Positions 48,400 through 54,868 of a stretch of 64,000 nucleotides of DNA are shown here, in pieces. The notes under the pieces are model-generated. The model worked only from the letters and a program-made list of their open reading frames with translations. It made no database searches and was not told where the DNA came from. This DNA comes from Candidatus Sphingomonas phytovorans (GTDB lineage Bacteria > Pseudomonadota > Alphaproteobacteria > Sphingomonadales > Sphingomonadaceae): contig CP119314.1 in NCBI GenBank assembly GCA_029202385.1, positions 4,156,501-4,220,500 on the forward strand, in the 5' to 3' direction. A program made the position numbers and the translations under genes. Position 1 is the stretch's first letter. The number at the start of each line of letters is the position of its first letter.

Positions 48400-48425
48400 A
48401 ACGACGCGCCGGGCCGGCTTGTTCC
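48400..48425 (-). promoter_or_regulatory. EcfG-type general-stress promoter of the DUF1328 gene
   Basis: On the minus strand GGAAC (48425-48421), a 17-nt spacer and CGTT (48403-48400) match the alphaproteobacterial sigma-EcfG consensus exactly. The -10 end is 27 nt before the DUF1328 ATG. It lies partly within the 57-nt gap after dps, so DUF1328 can be transcribed on its own. Confidence 0.75.
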
Positions 48426-48430
48426 GCGGA

Positions 48431-48928
48431 TCAGCCCTTGCGGCTCGCCTCGAACAGGAACCAGGCGCGCTCCTCGGCCTGGTCAGTCCATTCGTCGAGA
48501 ATGCCGCTGGTCGCATTGTCCTTGGCGGTGTCGACGATGTCCTTTGCTTCGCGCAGGCTCTCGACCAGCTTCAGATTATCGTCGCGCAGTTCCGCCAGCA
48601 TGTCGGCCGCGGAGACGAAGGGCGCGTCATTGTCCTTGATGGTCTGATGGCGCGAGACGTCGCCGATGGAGCGCAGGGTGGTGTTGCCGGTCTTGCGCAC
48701 GCGCTCGGCGATCGCGTCGGTCGTCGCGAAGATCTGCGCTGCCTGCGCGTCGAGCATCAGGTGATAGTCGTGGAAATGCGGGCCCGACACGTGCCAGTGG
48801 AAATTCTTGGTCTTGAAGTAGATCGCGAACGAATCGGCGAGGATGCCGTTCAGCGCTTCGGCCACAGTCTTCGCTGCGTTGGTCTTGATGTCGGTGGGGG
48901 TTTTCAGCGGTGCGGCGGGATCGGCCAT
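48431..48928 (-). CDS. dps: Dps/ferritin-like DNA-protection protein
   Basis: The 165-residue protein has the Dps four-helix fold with ferroxidase signatures: KTKNFHWHVSGPHFHDYHLMLDAQAAQIFATTDAIAERVRKTG, then NDAPFVSAADMLAELRDDN. It stores iron at the subunit interface and protects DNA in stress. There is no basic N-terminal tail like that of E. coli Dps, so direct DNA binding is uncertain. A near-consensus EcfG site lies upstream at 48961-48985. DUF1328 follows. Confidence 0.93.
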   Translation of the reverse strand: MADPAAPLKTPTDIKTNAAKTVAEALNGILADSFAIYFKTKNFHWHVSGPHFHDYHLMLDAQAAQIFATTDAIAERVRKTGNTTLRSIGDVSRHQTIKDNDAPFVSAADMLAELRDDNLKLVESLREAKDIVDTAKDNATSGILDEWTDQAEERAWFLFEASRKG

Positions 48929-48960
48929 GGTGCAAGTCCTCGGGTTGGTTTCGTTGCGAG

Positions 48961-48985
48961 AACGGTTCGATAGCGCAAAGGCTCC
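48961..48985 (-). promoter_or_regulatory. Possible EcfG-type promoter of dps
   Basis: On the minus strand GGAGC (48985-48981), 16 nt, then CGTT (48964-48961) differs from the GGAAC-CGTT consensus at one position. It lies 33 nt before the dps ATG. dps is a common EcfG target in alphaproteobacteria. Confidence 0.4.
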
Positions 48986-49027
48986 GTCATCGCTTCGGGA
49001 TTTGTCCCGATCACCGCAATCGAGCCG

Positions 49028-49594
49028 CTAGATAAGACGCAGCGCCGAGAATCCCAGGATCGCGCCGACGATGAGGAACAGGATGCCGATCGTGATTCGG
49101 ATCGCCGCCAGAGGTAGCTTCCTGCGCGCTTCCTCGCCGATGAGGATCGCGGCTATGTTGACGACGATCGCCCCGATCGTCGCCCCGACCGCGGCCAGGG
49201 CCGGCGTCGGGCTGCGTGCGGCAAGCGCCGCGGTGATGAACTGGGTCCGGTCGCCGAACCCCAGGATCGCGACGCCGAACAGGCTGGTCAGGAAGGCGCC
49301 GATCCGCCAGCCCGACAGGCGGTCGGGCGGCTTGATCGGGAACAGCGCGGATCCTCCGCCGAGGATCAGCGCGAGCGCCAGCAGCAATGTCTGGGCGTTG
49401 GGCACCATGCGCGGGCCGATGATCGCGCCGCCGATCGCGCCGATCGCGTTGATGATCGCCAGGGCGATGGCGGTGCCGGCGATCACCGCGCCGGGCCGGG
49501 CGAATCGCGTCGACAGGATGGCGGTCAGCCAGGGGGTCCGGTCGCTCGCCTGCGCGAGGATCGCCGCGACGAAGGCGGCCATCAGCGCATCCAT
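49028..49594 (-). CDS. GDT1/UPF0016 (TMEM165)-like membrane protein with altered acidic motifs
   Basis: The 188-residue protein has about six spans in two pseudo-symmetric halves, as in the cation/H+ exchangers of the UPF0016 family (manganese or calcium export). The paired signature, normally ExGD(K/R)T, reads QASDRTPW in half 1 and GFGDRTQF in half 2. The two Glu positions are thus Gln and Gly, while Asp-Arg-Thr is kept. It starts MDALMAAFVAAILAQ. Function may differ from the canonical exchangers. Confidence 0.75.
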   Translation of the reverse strand: MDALMAAFVAAILAQASDRTPWLTAILSTRFARPGAVIAGTAIALAIINAIGAIGGAIIGPRMVPNAQTLLLALALILGGGSALFPIKPPDRLSGWRIGAFLTSLFGVAILGFGDRTQFITAALAARSPTPALAAVGATIGAIVVNIAAILIGEEARRKLPLAAIRITIGILFLIVGAILGFSALRLI

Positions 49595-49603
49595 CGGCCG
49601 ATT

Positions 49604-49927
49604 CTAGCTTTGGAGCCGGACGGAGCAGGCAGCGGCGAAGGTCTCGCAGGCAGCGCGGTCGTGCCGGTCGCACCCGACCGCGTCGCCGAGGATCGAAAGC
49701 CAGCCCTGGAGCAGCGCGCCGCGCTCGCCGCGCGCCAGGGCGGATTCGAGTGCCTGTGTCACGGCGACCGCCGGAAACAGGCCGTGGCGATGGGCGATTC
49801 GCCGGATCGAATCGATCTCCATGGCGATGTCACCGATGCGTTGTCCGCCCGCTCGCGCGCCGATCAAGCCGATTCGCGCCGCCAGTTCGGACTGTATCCG
49901 ATCGATCGAGACCTGTGCCTTTGCCAT
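49604..49927 (-). CDS. Conserved hypothetical protein, 107 aa
   Basis: The helical protein starts MAKAQVSIDRIQSELAARIGLIGARAG and includes MEIDSIRRIAHRHGLFPAVAVTQALESALARGERGALLQGWLSILGDAVGCDRHD. There is no signal peptide or membrane span, and three Cys lie in the last third. I do not recognise the family. It ends 9 nt before the GDT1-like start, so the two are likely cotranscribed. Confidence 0.65.
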   Translation of the reverse strand: MAKAQVSIDRIQSELAARIGLIGARAGGQRIGDIAMEIDSIRRIAHRHGLFPAVAVTQALESALARGERGALLQGWLSILGDAVGCDRHDRAACETFAAACSVRLQS

Positions 49928-49999
49928 GTTCTCATCTCCCGCCTGCGCGAGAAAGCTGCGCCCTCCACGGTAAACAGCGCGTTAACTGGCCTCTCAGGG

Positions 50000-50005
50000 T
50001 TGACA
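50000..50005 (+). promoter_or_regulatory. TTGACA -35-like box upstream of rpmG
   Basis: A consensus TTGACA occurs 88 nt before the rpmG ATG. The spacing to any good -10 is unclear (sequences at 50022-50029 are GC-rich). Transcription from it would include the hairpin at 50041-50061 in the leader. Confidence 0.45.
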
Positions 50006-50040
50006 TAAGGGCGACTCTTCGCCATCGGGCAGCGCTTGAG

Positions 50041-50070
50041 AGCGGCGGCTTGTTCGCCGCTTTTGCTTTT
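50041..50070 (+). terminator. Terminator-like hairpin in the rpmG leader
   Basis: AGCGGCG (50041-50047) and CGCCGCT (50055-50061) form a 7-bp stem followed by a TTTGCTTTTT tract. It lies between the TTGACA box and rpmG, 23 nt before the ATG. It could attenuate rpmG or stop upstream read-through. Confidence 0.65.
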
Positions 50071-50092
50071 TCAGCATACAGGATTTCAGGTC

Positions 50093-50260
50093 ATGGCAAA
50101 GCCGACCACCGTCAAGATCAAGCTGCTCAGCTCGGCAGACACCGGCTTCTTCTACGTCACGAAGAAGAACCCGCGCACGAAGACCGAGAAGCTCAGCTTC
50201 AAGAAGTATGATCCCGTCGTGCGCAAGCATGTCGAGTTCAAGGAAACCAAGATCAAGTGA
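50093..50260 (+). CDS. rpmG: 50S ribosomal protein L33
   Basis: The 55-residue protein [20 protein letters not shown] continues [21 protein letters not shown] and ends FKETKIK, the Cys-free L33 form. The start at 50093 is the family start; the frame runs open upstream. It is a single-gene unit flanked by a leader hairpin and by strong 3' hairpins, with divK convergent beyond. Confidence 0.98.
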   Translation: MAKPTTVKIKLLSSADTGFFYVTKKNPRTKTEKLSFKKYDPVVRKHVEFKETKIK

Positions 50261-50266
50261 TCTTGC

Positions 50267-50311
50267 CGGCGGCTTGAGCCGCCGAACGGTCATCCCGGCA
50301 TGGGCCGGGAT
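50267..50311 (+). other. Two adjacent hairpins after rpmG
   Basis: CGGCGGC-TTGA-GCCGCCG (50267-50284) and ATCCCGGC-ATGG-GCCGGGAT (50292-50311) form perfect 7- and 8-bp stems. They precede the true terminator and may protect the rpmG 3' end. The second looks like a common GTCATCCCGG-type extragenic palindrome. Confidence 0.6.
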
Positions 50312-50315
50312 CCTG

Positions 50316-50345
50316 AGCCGCGAGGGGTGCCTTCGCGGCTTTTTC
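50316..50345 (+). terminator. Rho-independent terminator of rpmG
   Basis: AGCCGCG and CGCGGCT pair over 7 bp around an 11-nt loop, followed by TTTTTCC. It is the third hairpin after rpmG and lies 56 nt past the stop. Confidence 0.85.
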
Positions 50346-50355
50346 CGTGCGTGGC

Positions 50356-50718
50356 TTACAGAAGCGCCGCCACGGCATCGACGAAGCGGACCAGCGAGAT
50401 CGGCTTGGACACATAGGCGTCGGCCCCCGCCGCCCGGATGCGCTCCTCGTCCTCGCGCCCGGCATAGGCGGTCACCGCCATGATCGGGATCGCCCGCAAG
50501 GCCAGGTCGGCCTTCAACTGGCCGATCAGCTCGAAACCGCTGACATGAGGCAGCTGGATATCCATCACGATCAGGTCGGGCATGAAATCCCGGGCGCGCG
50601 CCACCGCCTCGCGCCCGTCCCGGACCGGTTCGGCGGCATATTCGTGCGCGCGGAGCAGGTCGCAGAAAAGCTTCAGGTTGAGTTCGTTGTCCTCGACAAC
50701 GAGCACCTTCTTTGCCAC
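50356..50718 (-). CDS. divK: Single-domain response regulator (DivK-like)
   Basis: The 120-residue receiver domain has acidic pocket VVEDNELN, phospho-acceptor Asp53 in IVMDIQLP, MAVTAY and VSKPIS with Lys near 102. It has no output domain. The sequence and its place next to the divergent DUF3572 gene match alphaproteobacterial DivK, which relays cell-cycle kinase signals (DivJ, PleC). The start is GTG at 50718 (MAKKVLVVED); GGGGA lies about 10 nt upstream and no in-frame ATG is better. The neighbours converge without overlap. Confidence 0.88.
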   Translation of the reverse strand: MAKKVLVVEDNELNLKLFCDLLRAHEYAAEPVRDGREAVARARDFMPDLIVMDIQLPHVSGFELIGQLKADLALRAIPIMAVTAYAGREDEERIRAAGADAYVSKPISLVRFVDAVAALL

Positions 50719-50757
50719 GTCCGCGCATTCCCCACTGTTCCGGATCGCTGATAGGCA

Positions 50758-51030
50758 ATGCGCGCGCCAGAGACAAATCACGATGCCGCCGCGCTTGCGC
50801 TGCAGGCGCTCGTCTGGACGCTTGGCGAACCGGCACGGGCTGAGCGGCTGCTGGACACGACGGGGCTCGACCCGGCCGAACTGCGGGCCCGGGCGGCCGA
50901 TCCGGCCGTGCTGGCGGCCGCGCTCATTTTTCTCGAAGCCTATGAGCCCGACCTTGTCGCCTGCGCGGCTGATCTCCAGGTGAAACCCGAAGCGATCGTC
51001 GCGGCGCGACATGCCCTGGAGTCCGAATGA
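50758..51030 (+). CDS. DUF3572 family protein
   Basis: The 90-residue helical protein starts MRAPETNHDAAALALQALVW and contains TTGLDPAELRARAADPAVLAAALIFLEAYEPDLVACAADLQVKPEAIVAARHALE, the DUF3572 pattern. Function unknown. It is divergent from divK, a conserved alphaproteobacterial pairing, and overlaps the HAD gene start by 4 nt. Confidence 0.88.
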   Translation: MRAPETNHDAAALALQALVWTLGEPARAERLLDTTGLDPAELRARAADPAVLAAALIFLEAYEPDLVACAADLQVKPEAIVAARHALESE

Positions 51031-51650
51031 AGCCCCTGCTGATCTGCGACTGCGACGAAGTCCTGCTCCACATGGTCCGTCATTTCGGCGTGTGGCTGGG
51101 CGAGACGCACGATATCGACTTCACCCCCAACGGCGCCGATTTCGCGACGAGCATGAAGCGTCGCGACGGTACGCCCGCGCCGAGCCGCGAGGAGATGTGG
51201 GGGATGCTGGATCAGTTCTTCCCCGCCGAGATGGACCGGCAGACATTGGTGCCGCACGCTCGCGAGGCACTGGCGGCGCTGGCCGGAACCGCCGACATCG
51301 TGATTCTCACCAATCTGAGCGAGACCTGTCGGCAGCCGCGGATCGAGCAGCTGGCGAAGTTCGGGATCGAGCACCGCGTCGAATGCAATCAGGGCGGCAA
51401 GGGCGGCCCGGTGGCGCGGCTGGTCACCGAATATGGCGATCCCGTCACGGTCTTCGTCGATGATCTGGGCGTCCACCACGAATCGGTCGCGAAGCACGCG
51501 CCGCAGGTTCATCGGCTGCACATGGTGTCGGAACCGGCGCTGGCGCCCAATGTACCCAGGGCGCCTGCGGCGCATGCGCGAATCGATGACTGGCGCGAGG
51601 CGGAAGCCTGGATCGCGGCGCGATTCGCCGCGGGGCTGCCGGCCGCATAG
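51027..51650 (+). CDS. HAD-family hydrolase
   Basis: The 207-residue protein has HAD motif I ICDCDEVLL (about 6-14, nucleophile Asp in CDCDE), motif II VILTNL and motif IV VFVDDLGVHHESV. Domain layout suits a haloacid dehalogenase-like phosphatase with an inserted cap (about 15-85). The substrate is unknown. It overlaps DUF3572 by ATGA and may be cotranscribed. Confidence 0.85.
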   Translation: MKPLLICDCDEVLLHMVRHFGVWLGETHDIDFTPNGADFATSMKRRDGTPAPSREEMWGMLDQFFPAEMDRQTLVPHAREALAALAGTADIVILTNLSETCRQPRIEQLAKFGIEHRVECNQGGKGGPVARLVTEYGDPVTVFVDDLGVHHESVAKHAPQVHRLHMVSEPALAPNVPRAPAAHARIDDWREAEAWIAARFAAGLPAA

Positions 51651-51736
51651 CAACCCCGTCCGGACGCGCTTGTCGCGGGGGCGTCTTTACGCCATCCGAA
51701 GCGAAACGAAGCCCAGCACGAATGGAAGCCCTGCCC

Positions 51737-52204
51737 ATGACCGACCGAATCGACCGCAAGCTCGCGCAGCTTGGCCTCACCCTCCCTGCGCCGGCGACCC
51801 CTATCGCCTCCTATGTGCCGGCGGTCGAATCGAACGGCGTGCTCTACGTCTCGGGCCAGCTTCCCTTCAGGGACGGCGGCGTGATGACCGGGCGGCTCGG
51901 CGAGGATGTCGACCTGGCCTTCGGACAGGAGGCGGCGCAGCGTTGCGCGCTGATGATCGTCGCGCAGGTGAAGGCGGCGCTGGGCGGTCTGCACCGGGTC
52001 GAACGGATCCTGAAGCTCGGCGTGTTCGTCAGTTCCGCCGGTGATTTTACCGATCAGGCGAAGGTTGCGAACGGGGCGTCGGACCTGATGTTCGAGCTGT
52101 TCGGCGAAGCCGGCCGTCATGCCCGCAGCGCGGTGGGCGTGCCCGTGCTCCCGCTCGGTGCCGCCGTGGAGATCGATGCGATCATCCAGATCGCCTCTGC
52201 CTGA
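51737..52204 (+). CDS. RidA/YjgF family protein
   Basis: The 155-residue protein contains the RidA fold: NGVLYVSGQLPFRDGG (about 34-49), GLHRVERILKLGVFV and RHARSAVGVPVLPLGAAVEID with the conserved Arg. RidA hydrolyses reactive enamine and imine intermediates such as 2-aminoacrylate. It is longer than the 128-residue E. coli RidA, like the alphaproteobacterial TdcF-like subgroup. The ATG at 51737 has GGAAG about 8 nt upstream. Confidence 0.9.
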   Translation: MTDRIDRKLAQLGLTLPAPATPIASYVPAVESNGVLYVSGQLPFRDGGVMTGRLGEDVDLAFGQEAAQRCALMIVAQVKAALGGLHRVERILKLGVFVSSAGDFTDQAKVANGASDLMFELFGEAGRHARSAVGVPVLPLGAAVEIDAIIQIASA

Positions 52205-52234
52205 GGCGATATCGTCAGGCCGGCTTGCCCACCG

Positions 52235-52486
52235 TCACCGACCTGATTTCTCCGCGGCGACGATCGTGCATCCGAGAAGGGTGCCTCCGAAGATTGTCTC
52301 AACCCGGTCGCCCGCCGCGACGCGGTGAACACCGGCGATGGCACCGGTCGAGATCCACTGGCCCGGCATCGGCGGCATGCGGCGTCTGGCGGCGTGTCCT
52401 GCGATGAAGCGTACCGCCCTCCCCCACCCAGGGCCATCGAGCATCGTCGCCGTGGTGCCGGCACCGGTCGGTGTGCCGTTGTCCGT
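52235..52486 (-). pseudogene. Remnant of a 2-keto-4-pentenoate hydratase-like gene (C-terminal fragment)
   Basis: The minus-strand frame ending at 52235 reads NGTPTGAGTTATML, then AVRFIAGHAARR, MPGQWISTGAIAGVHRVAAGDRVETIFGG and CTIVAAE. This looks like the C-terminal third of the hydratase / fumarylacetoacetase-like family, where PGxxxSTGxxxGV...GDRV is conserved. About 150 N-terminal residues are missing and the upstream sequence has no matching frame. It is therefore a decayed fragment between ridA and tRNA-Leu. Confidence 0.6.
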
Positions 52487-52698
52487 CGGAGAAATTGTAC
52501 GGCTTGGCCGTCGGTTTGGCGGAGGTGATGTGGAGTTGTATTGGCATCGTCGTGATCCCGGTTTCCCCCGGGTCCACCCAGCAGACACAAAATGAGCCTC
52601 TTTTTGTGACTCTTTTGCTGGAAACAGCTGGATCAACCCGGACGGTTGCCAGCGATGGTCGATGAAATTGTGCTTTGAAACCAGACGCTTGCTGGATA

Positions 52699-52718
52699 CC
52701 TCTGGACGAATCCAGAGG
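52699..52718 (-). terminator. 8-bp hairpin just downstream of tRNA-Leu
   Basis: CCTCTGGA and TCCAGAGG pair perfectly around a CGAA (TTCG on the minus strand) tetraloop, 7 nt beyond the tRNA 3' end. There is no T-tract, so it may be a processing or weak termination structure. Confidence 0.5.
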
Positions 52719-52725
52719 CAGAAAA

Positions 52726-52812
52726 TGGTGCCCAGAAGAGGACTCGAACCTCCACGGCCTTGCGACCGCCAGCACCTGAAGCTGGTGCGTCTACCAATTC
52801 CGCCATCTGGGC
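52726..52812 (-). tRNA. tRNA-Leu (anticodon CAG)
   Basis: The 87-nt sequence, with 3' CCA encoded, has acceptor GCCCAGA/TCTGGGC, a D-arm, an anticodon stem CCAGC/GCTGG with loop TTCAGGT (CAG at 52778-52776), a long type II variable arm (CGGTCGCAAGGCCG) and a T-arm with GGTTCGAGTCC. It reads CUG codons. It is transcribed away from the downstream NDUFA9-like gene. Confidence 0.97.
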
Positions 52813-52910
52813 ACGGGGTAGGGGGCGGCCCTTAGGGGACGCTTGTGCGGCTTGTCAACACGGGCGTCGCGCGGCAAGGGGGCGGCTCACGTTGGGCAAG
52901 GCACGCAGGC

Positions 52911-53843
52911 ATGAAGAACAGGCTGGTTACGCTGATCGGCGGCGGGGGTTTTCTCGGCCGATATGTCGCGCAGGAATTGCTCGCGGCCGGCGCGCGCATG
53001 CGAATCGCCCAGCGCGATCCGCGCGAGGCTTTGTTCCTGAAGCCGCTTGGCGGTCTCGGCCAGACTCAGTTCGTCGCGGTCGATGTGCGCAAGCCCGACA
53101 GCATCGCGCGGGCGGTCCAGGGTGCGGACGCTGTCGTCAACCTTGCCGGCGTGCTCAAGGGCAATTTCCAGGCGGTCCATGTCGATGGTGCCGGCGCGGT
53201 CGCCCAGGCCGCTGCGGCTGCCGGAGTTCCGGCCCTGGTGCATATCTCTGCGATCGGGGCGGATCGCGGCAGTCCGTCGGCCTATGGGCGCTCCAAGGGT
53301 GAAGGCGAAGCGGCGGTGCGTGCGGCGTTCCCCGCCGCGACGATCCTGCGGCCGTCGATCATCTTCGGGCGCGAGGATCGGTTCGTGAACCGATTTGCCG
53401 GCATGATCGCGTCGGCGCCTCTGGTGCCGGTGCTGCGCGCGAACGCGAAATTCCAGCCAGTCTATGTCGCGGATGTCGCTCAGGCGGTGGTCAAGGCACT
53501 CGGCGACGATACCGCGCAGGGCAAGGCGTTCGAACTGGGTGGCCCGGATATTTTGTCGATGGGCGCGCTGATCCGCTGGATCGCGGGCGCGATCGGGCGG
53601 GAGCCGTCGATCGTGGAGATTCCCGACGCGATCGGTGGACTGATCGCGATGGGCGGTTTCCTGTCTGGCGCGCCGATCACGCTCGATCAGTGGCGTATGC
53701 TGCAGACGGACAATATCGTCGCTGCCGGCGCAGACGGGCTGGCGGCGTTCGGCATGTCGCCGACGCCGCTCGATGCGGTCGCGCCGGGCTGGCTGGTCCA
53801 GTATCGCAGCCATGGACGTTTCGGGACGCGCGCCGCCGCGTGA
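52911..53843 (+). CDS. Complex I NDUFA9-subunit-family / atypical SDR protein
   Basis: The 310-residue Rossmann-fold protein begins TLIGGGGFLGRYVAQELLAAG (NAD(P)-binding), with HISAIGADRGSPSAYGRSKGEGE and ILRPSIIFGREDRFVNRFAGM typical of the NDUFA9 group. In mitochondria this is a complex I accessory subunit; the bacterial role is uncertain. An SDR Tyr-x3-Lys-like YGRSK is present. The start at 52911 is chosen over an ORF start at 52845 that runs close to the tRNA promoter. Confidence 0.87.
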   Translation: MKNRLVTLIGGGGFLGRYVAQELLAAGARMRIAQRDPREALFLKPLGGLGQTQFVAVDVRKPDSIARAVQGADAVVNLAGVLKGNFQAVHVDGAGAVAQAAAAAGVPALVHISAIGADRGSPSAYGRSKGEGEAAVRAAFPAATILRPSIIFGREDRFVNRFAGMIASAPLVPVLRANAKFQPVYVADVAQAVVKALGDDTAQGKAFELGGPDILSMGALIRWIAGAIGREPSIVEIPDAIGGLIAMGGFLSGAPITLDQWRMLQTDNIVAAGADGLAAFGMSPTPLDAVAPGWLVQYRSHGRFGTRAAA

Positions 53844-53896
53844 TCTCGTCCGGTATCGCCGGATAATCAGTCGCGGCACTCCGCCGCAAAAGGGGA

Positions 53897-54706
53897 ATGC
53901 GCGTGGACCTGATCATCATCATCCTGCTCGGCATCGTCGAGGGGGTGACCGAATTCCTGCCCGTCTCCTCGACCGGGCACCTCATCCTCGCCGGCCGGCT
54001 GTTCGGCCTGCCCCAGGCGGACGCGACCTTCGACATCGTGATCCAGCTCGGCGCGATCCTGGCGGTCGTGGTGCTGTTCTGGGGGCGCTTCATGGGCGTG
54101 CTGCGAGGCCTGCTGAAGCGCGATCCCGGCGCGATCCGTTTCACCCGCAACGTGCTGCTCGGTTTCCTGCCGTCCGCGGTGGTGGGCGCGCTGGCCTATG
54201 GCGCGATCAAGGCAGTGCTCGAGGCACCGGTGATCGCGCCGATCGTGGTGTCGATCGCGCTGATCGTCGGCGGGGTGCTGATCCTGGTCATCGAGCGGCT
54301 GTCGAAGCGAATCACCGCCAACTCGGTCGAGGCGATCAGCTGGCGCACCGCGCTTGGCATCGGCGTACTCCAGTGCCTTGCGATGATCCCCGGGGTCAGT
54401 CGTTCCGGCGCGACGATCATGGGCGCGCTGATGCTCGGCGTCGATCGGGAGACGGCGGCTGAATACAGCTTCTTCCTCGCCGTGCCGACCATGCTCGGCG
54501 CAACCACGCTGGCGCTCTACAAGGGGCGGCACGAACTGGGCGACGCGCACCTGACCGCGATCGCGATCGGCTTCGTCATTTCCTTCATCGTCGCGATGCT
54601 GGTGATCCGCTGGTTCGTCGCCTTTATCGGCAAGCACGGTTTTGCGCCCTTTGCTTGGTACCGAATCATCGTTGGCGCTGCGGCGCTGGCGTGGCTGCTT
54701 ATATAG
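53897..54706 (+). CDS. uppP: Undecaprenyl-diphosphatase
   Basis: The 269-residue membrane protein has about eight spans and both UppP signatures, EGVTEFLPVSSTGHLIL (about 14-30) and PGVSRSGATIMGALMLG (about 163-179). It dephosphorylates undecaprenyl diphosphate to recycle the carrier for peptidoglycan; overexpression gives bacitracin resistance. It is 53 nt downstream of the NDUFA9-like gene. Confidence 0.96.
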   Translation: MRVDLIIIILLGIVEGVTEFLPVSSTGHLILAGRLFGLPQADATFDIVIQLGAILAVVVLFWGRFMGVLRGLLKRDPGAIRFTRNVLLGFLPSAVVGALAYGAIKAVLEAPVIAPIVVSIALIVGGVLILVIERLSKRITANSVEAISWRTALGIGVLQCLAMIPGVSRSGATIMGALMLGVDRETAAEYSFFLAVPTMLGATTLALYKGRHELGDAHLTAIAIGFVISFIVAMLVIRWFVAFIGKHGFAPFAWYRIIVGAAALAWLLI

Positions 54707-54771
54707 GACCGATACGGCACCAATATGAAAGAATGAGCAGCGAACAAGGGCAGCTCGAGACATAAATACGC

Positions 54772-54802
54772 CGATATAGGTAAGTGATGCTTACCTATAT
54801 CG
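54772..54802. promoter_or_regulatory. Perfect 13-bp dyad upstream of gltD
   Basis: CGATATAGGTAAG (54772-54784) and CTTACCTATATCG (54790-54802) are exact inverted repeats around TGATG. The arms are AT-rich in a GC-rich genome. The site is 66 nt after uppP and 66 nt before gltD. No T-tract follows, so an operator or leader structure is more likely than a terminator. Confidence 0.6.
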
Positions 54803-54868
54803 CGGATTCGACGTGACAACCCTCGGCAAAAACGCTAGCGCACCCTCGATTTCATGAGGCGGGCGACG

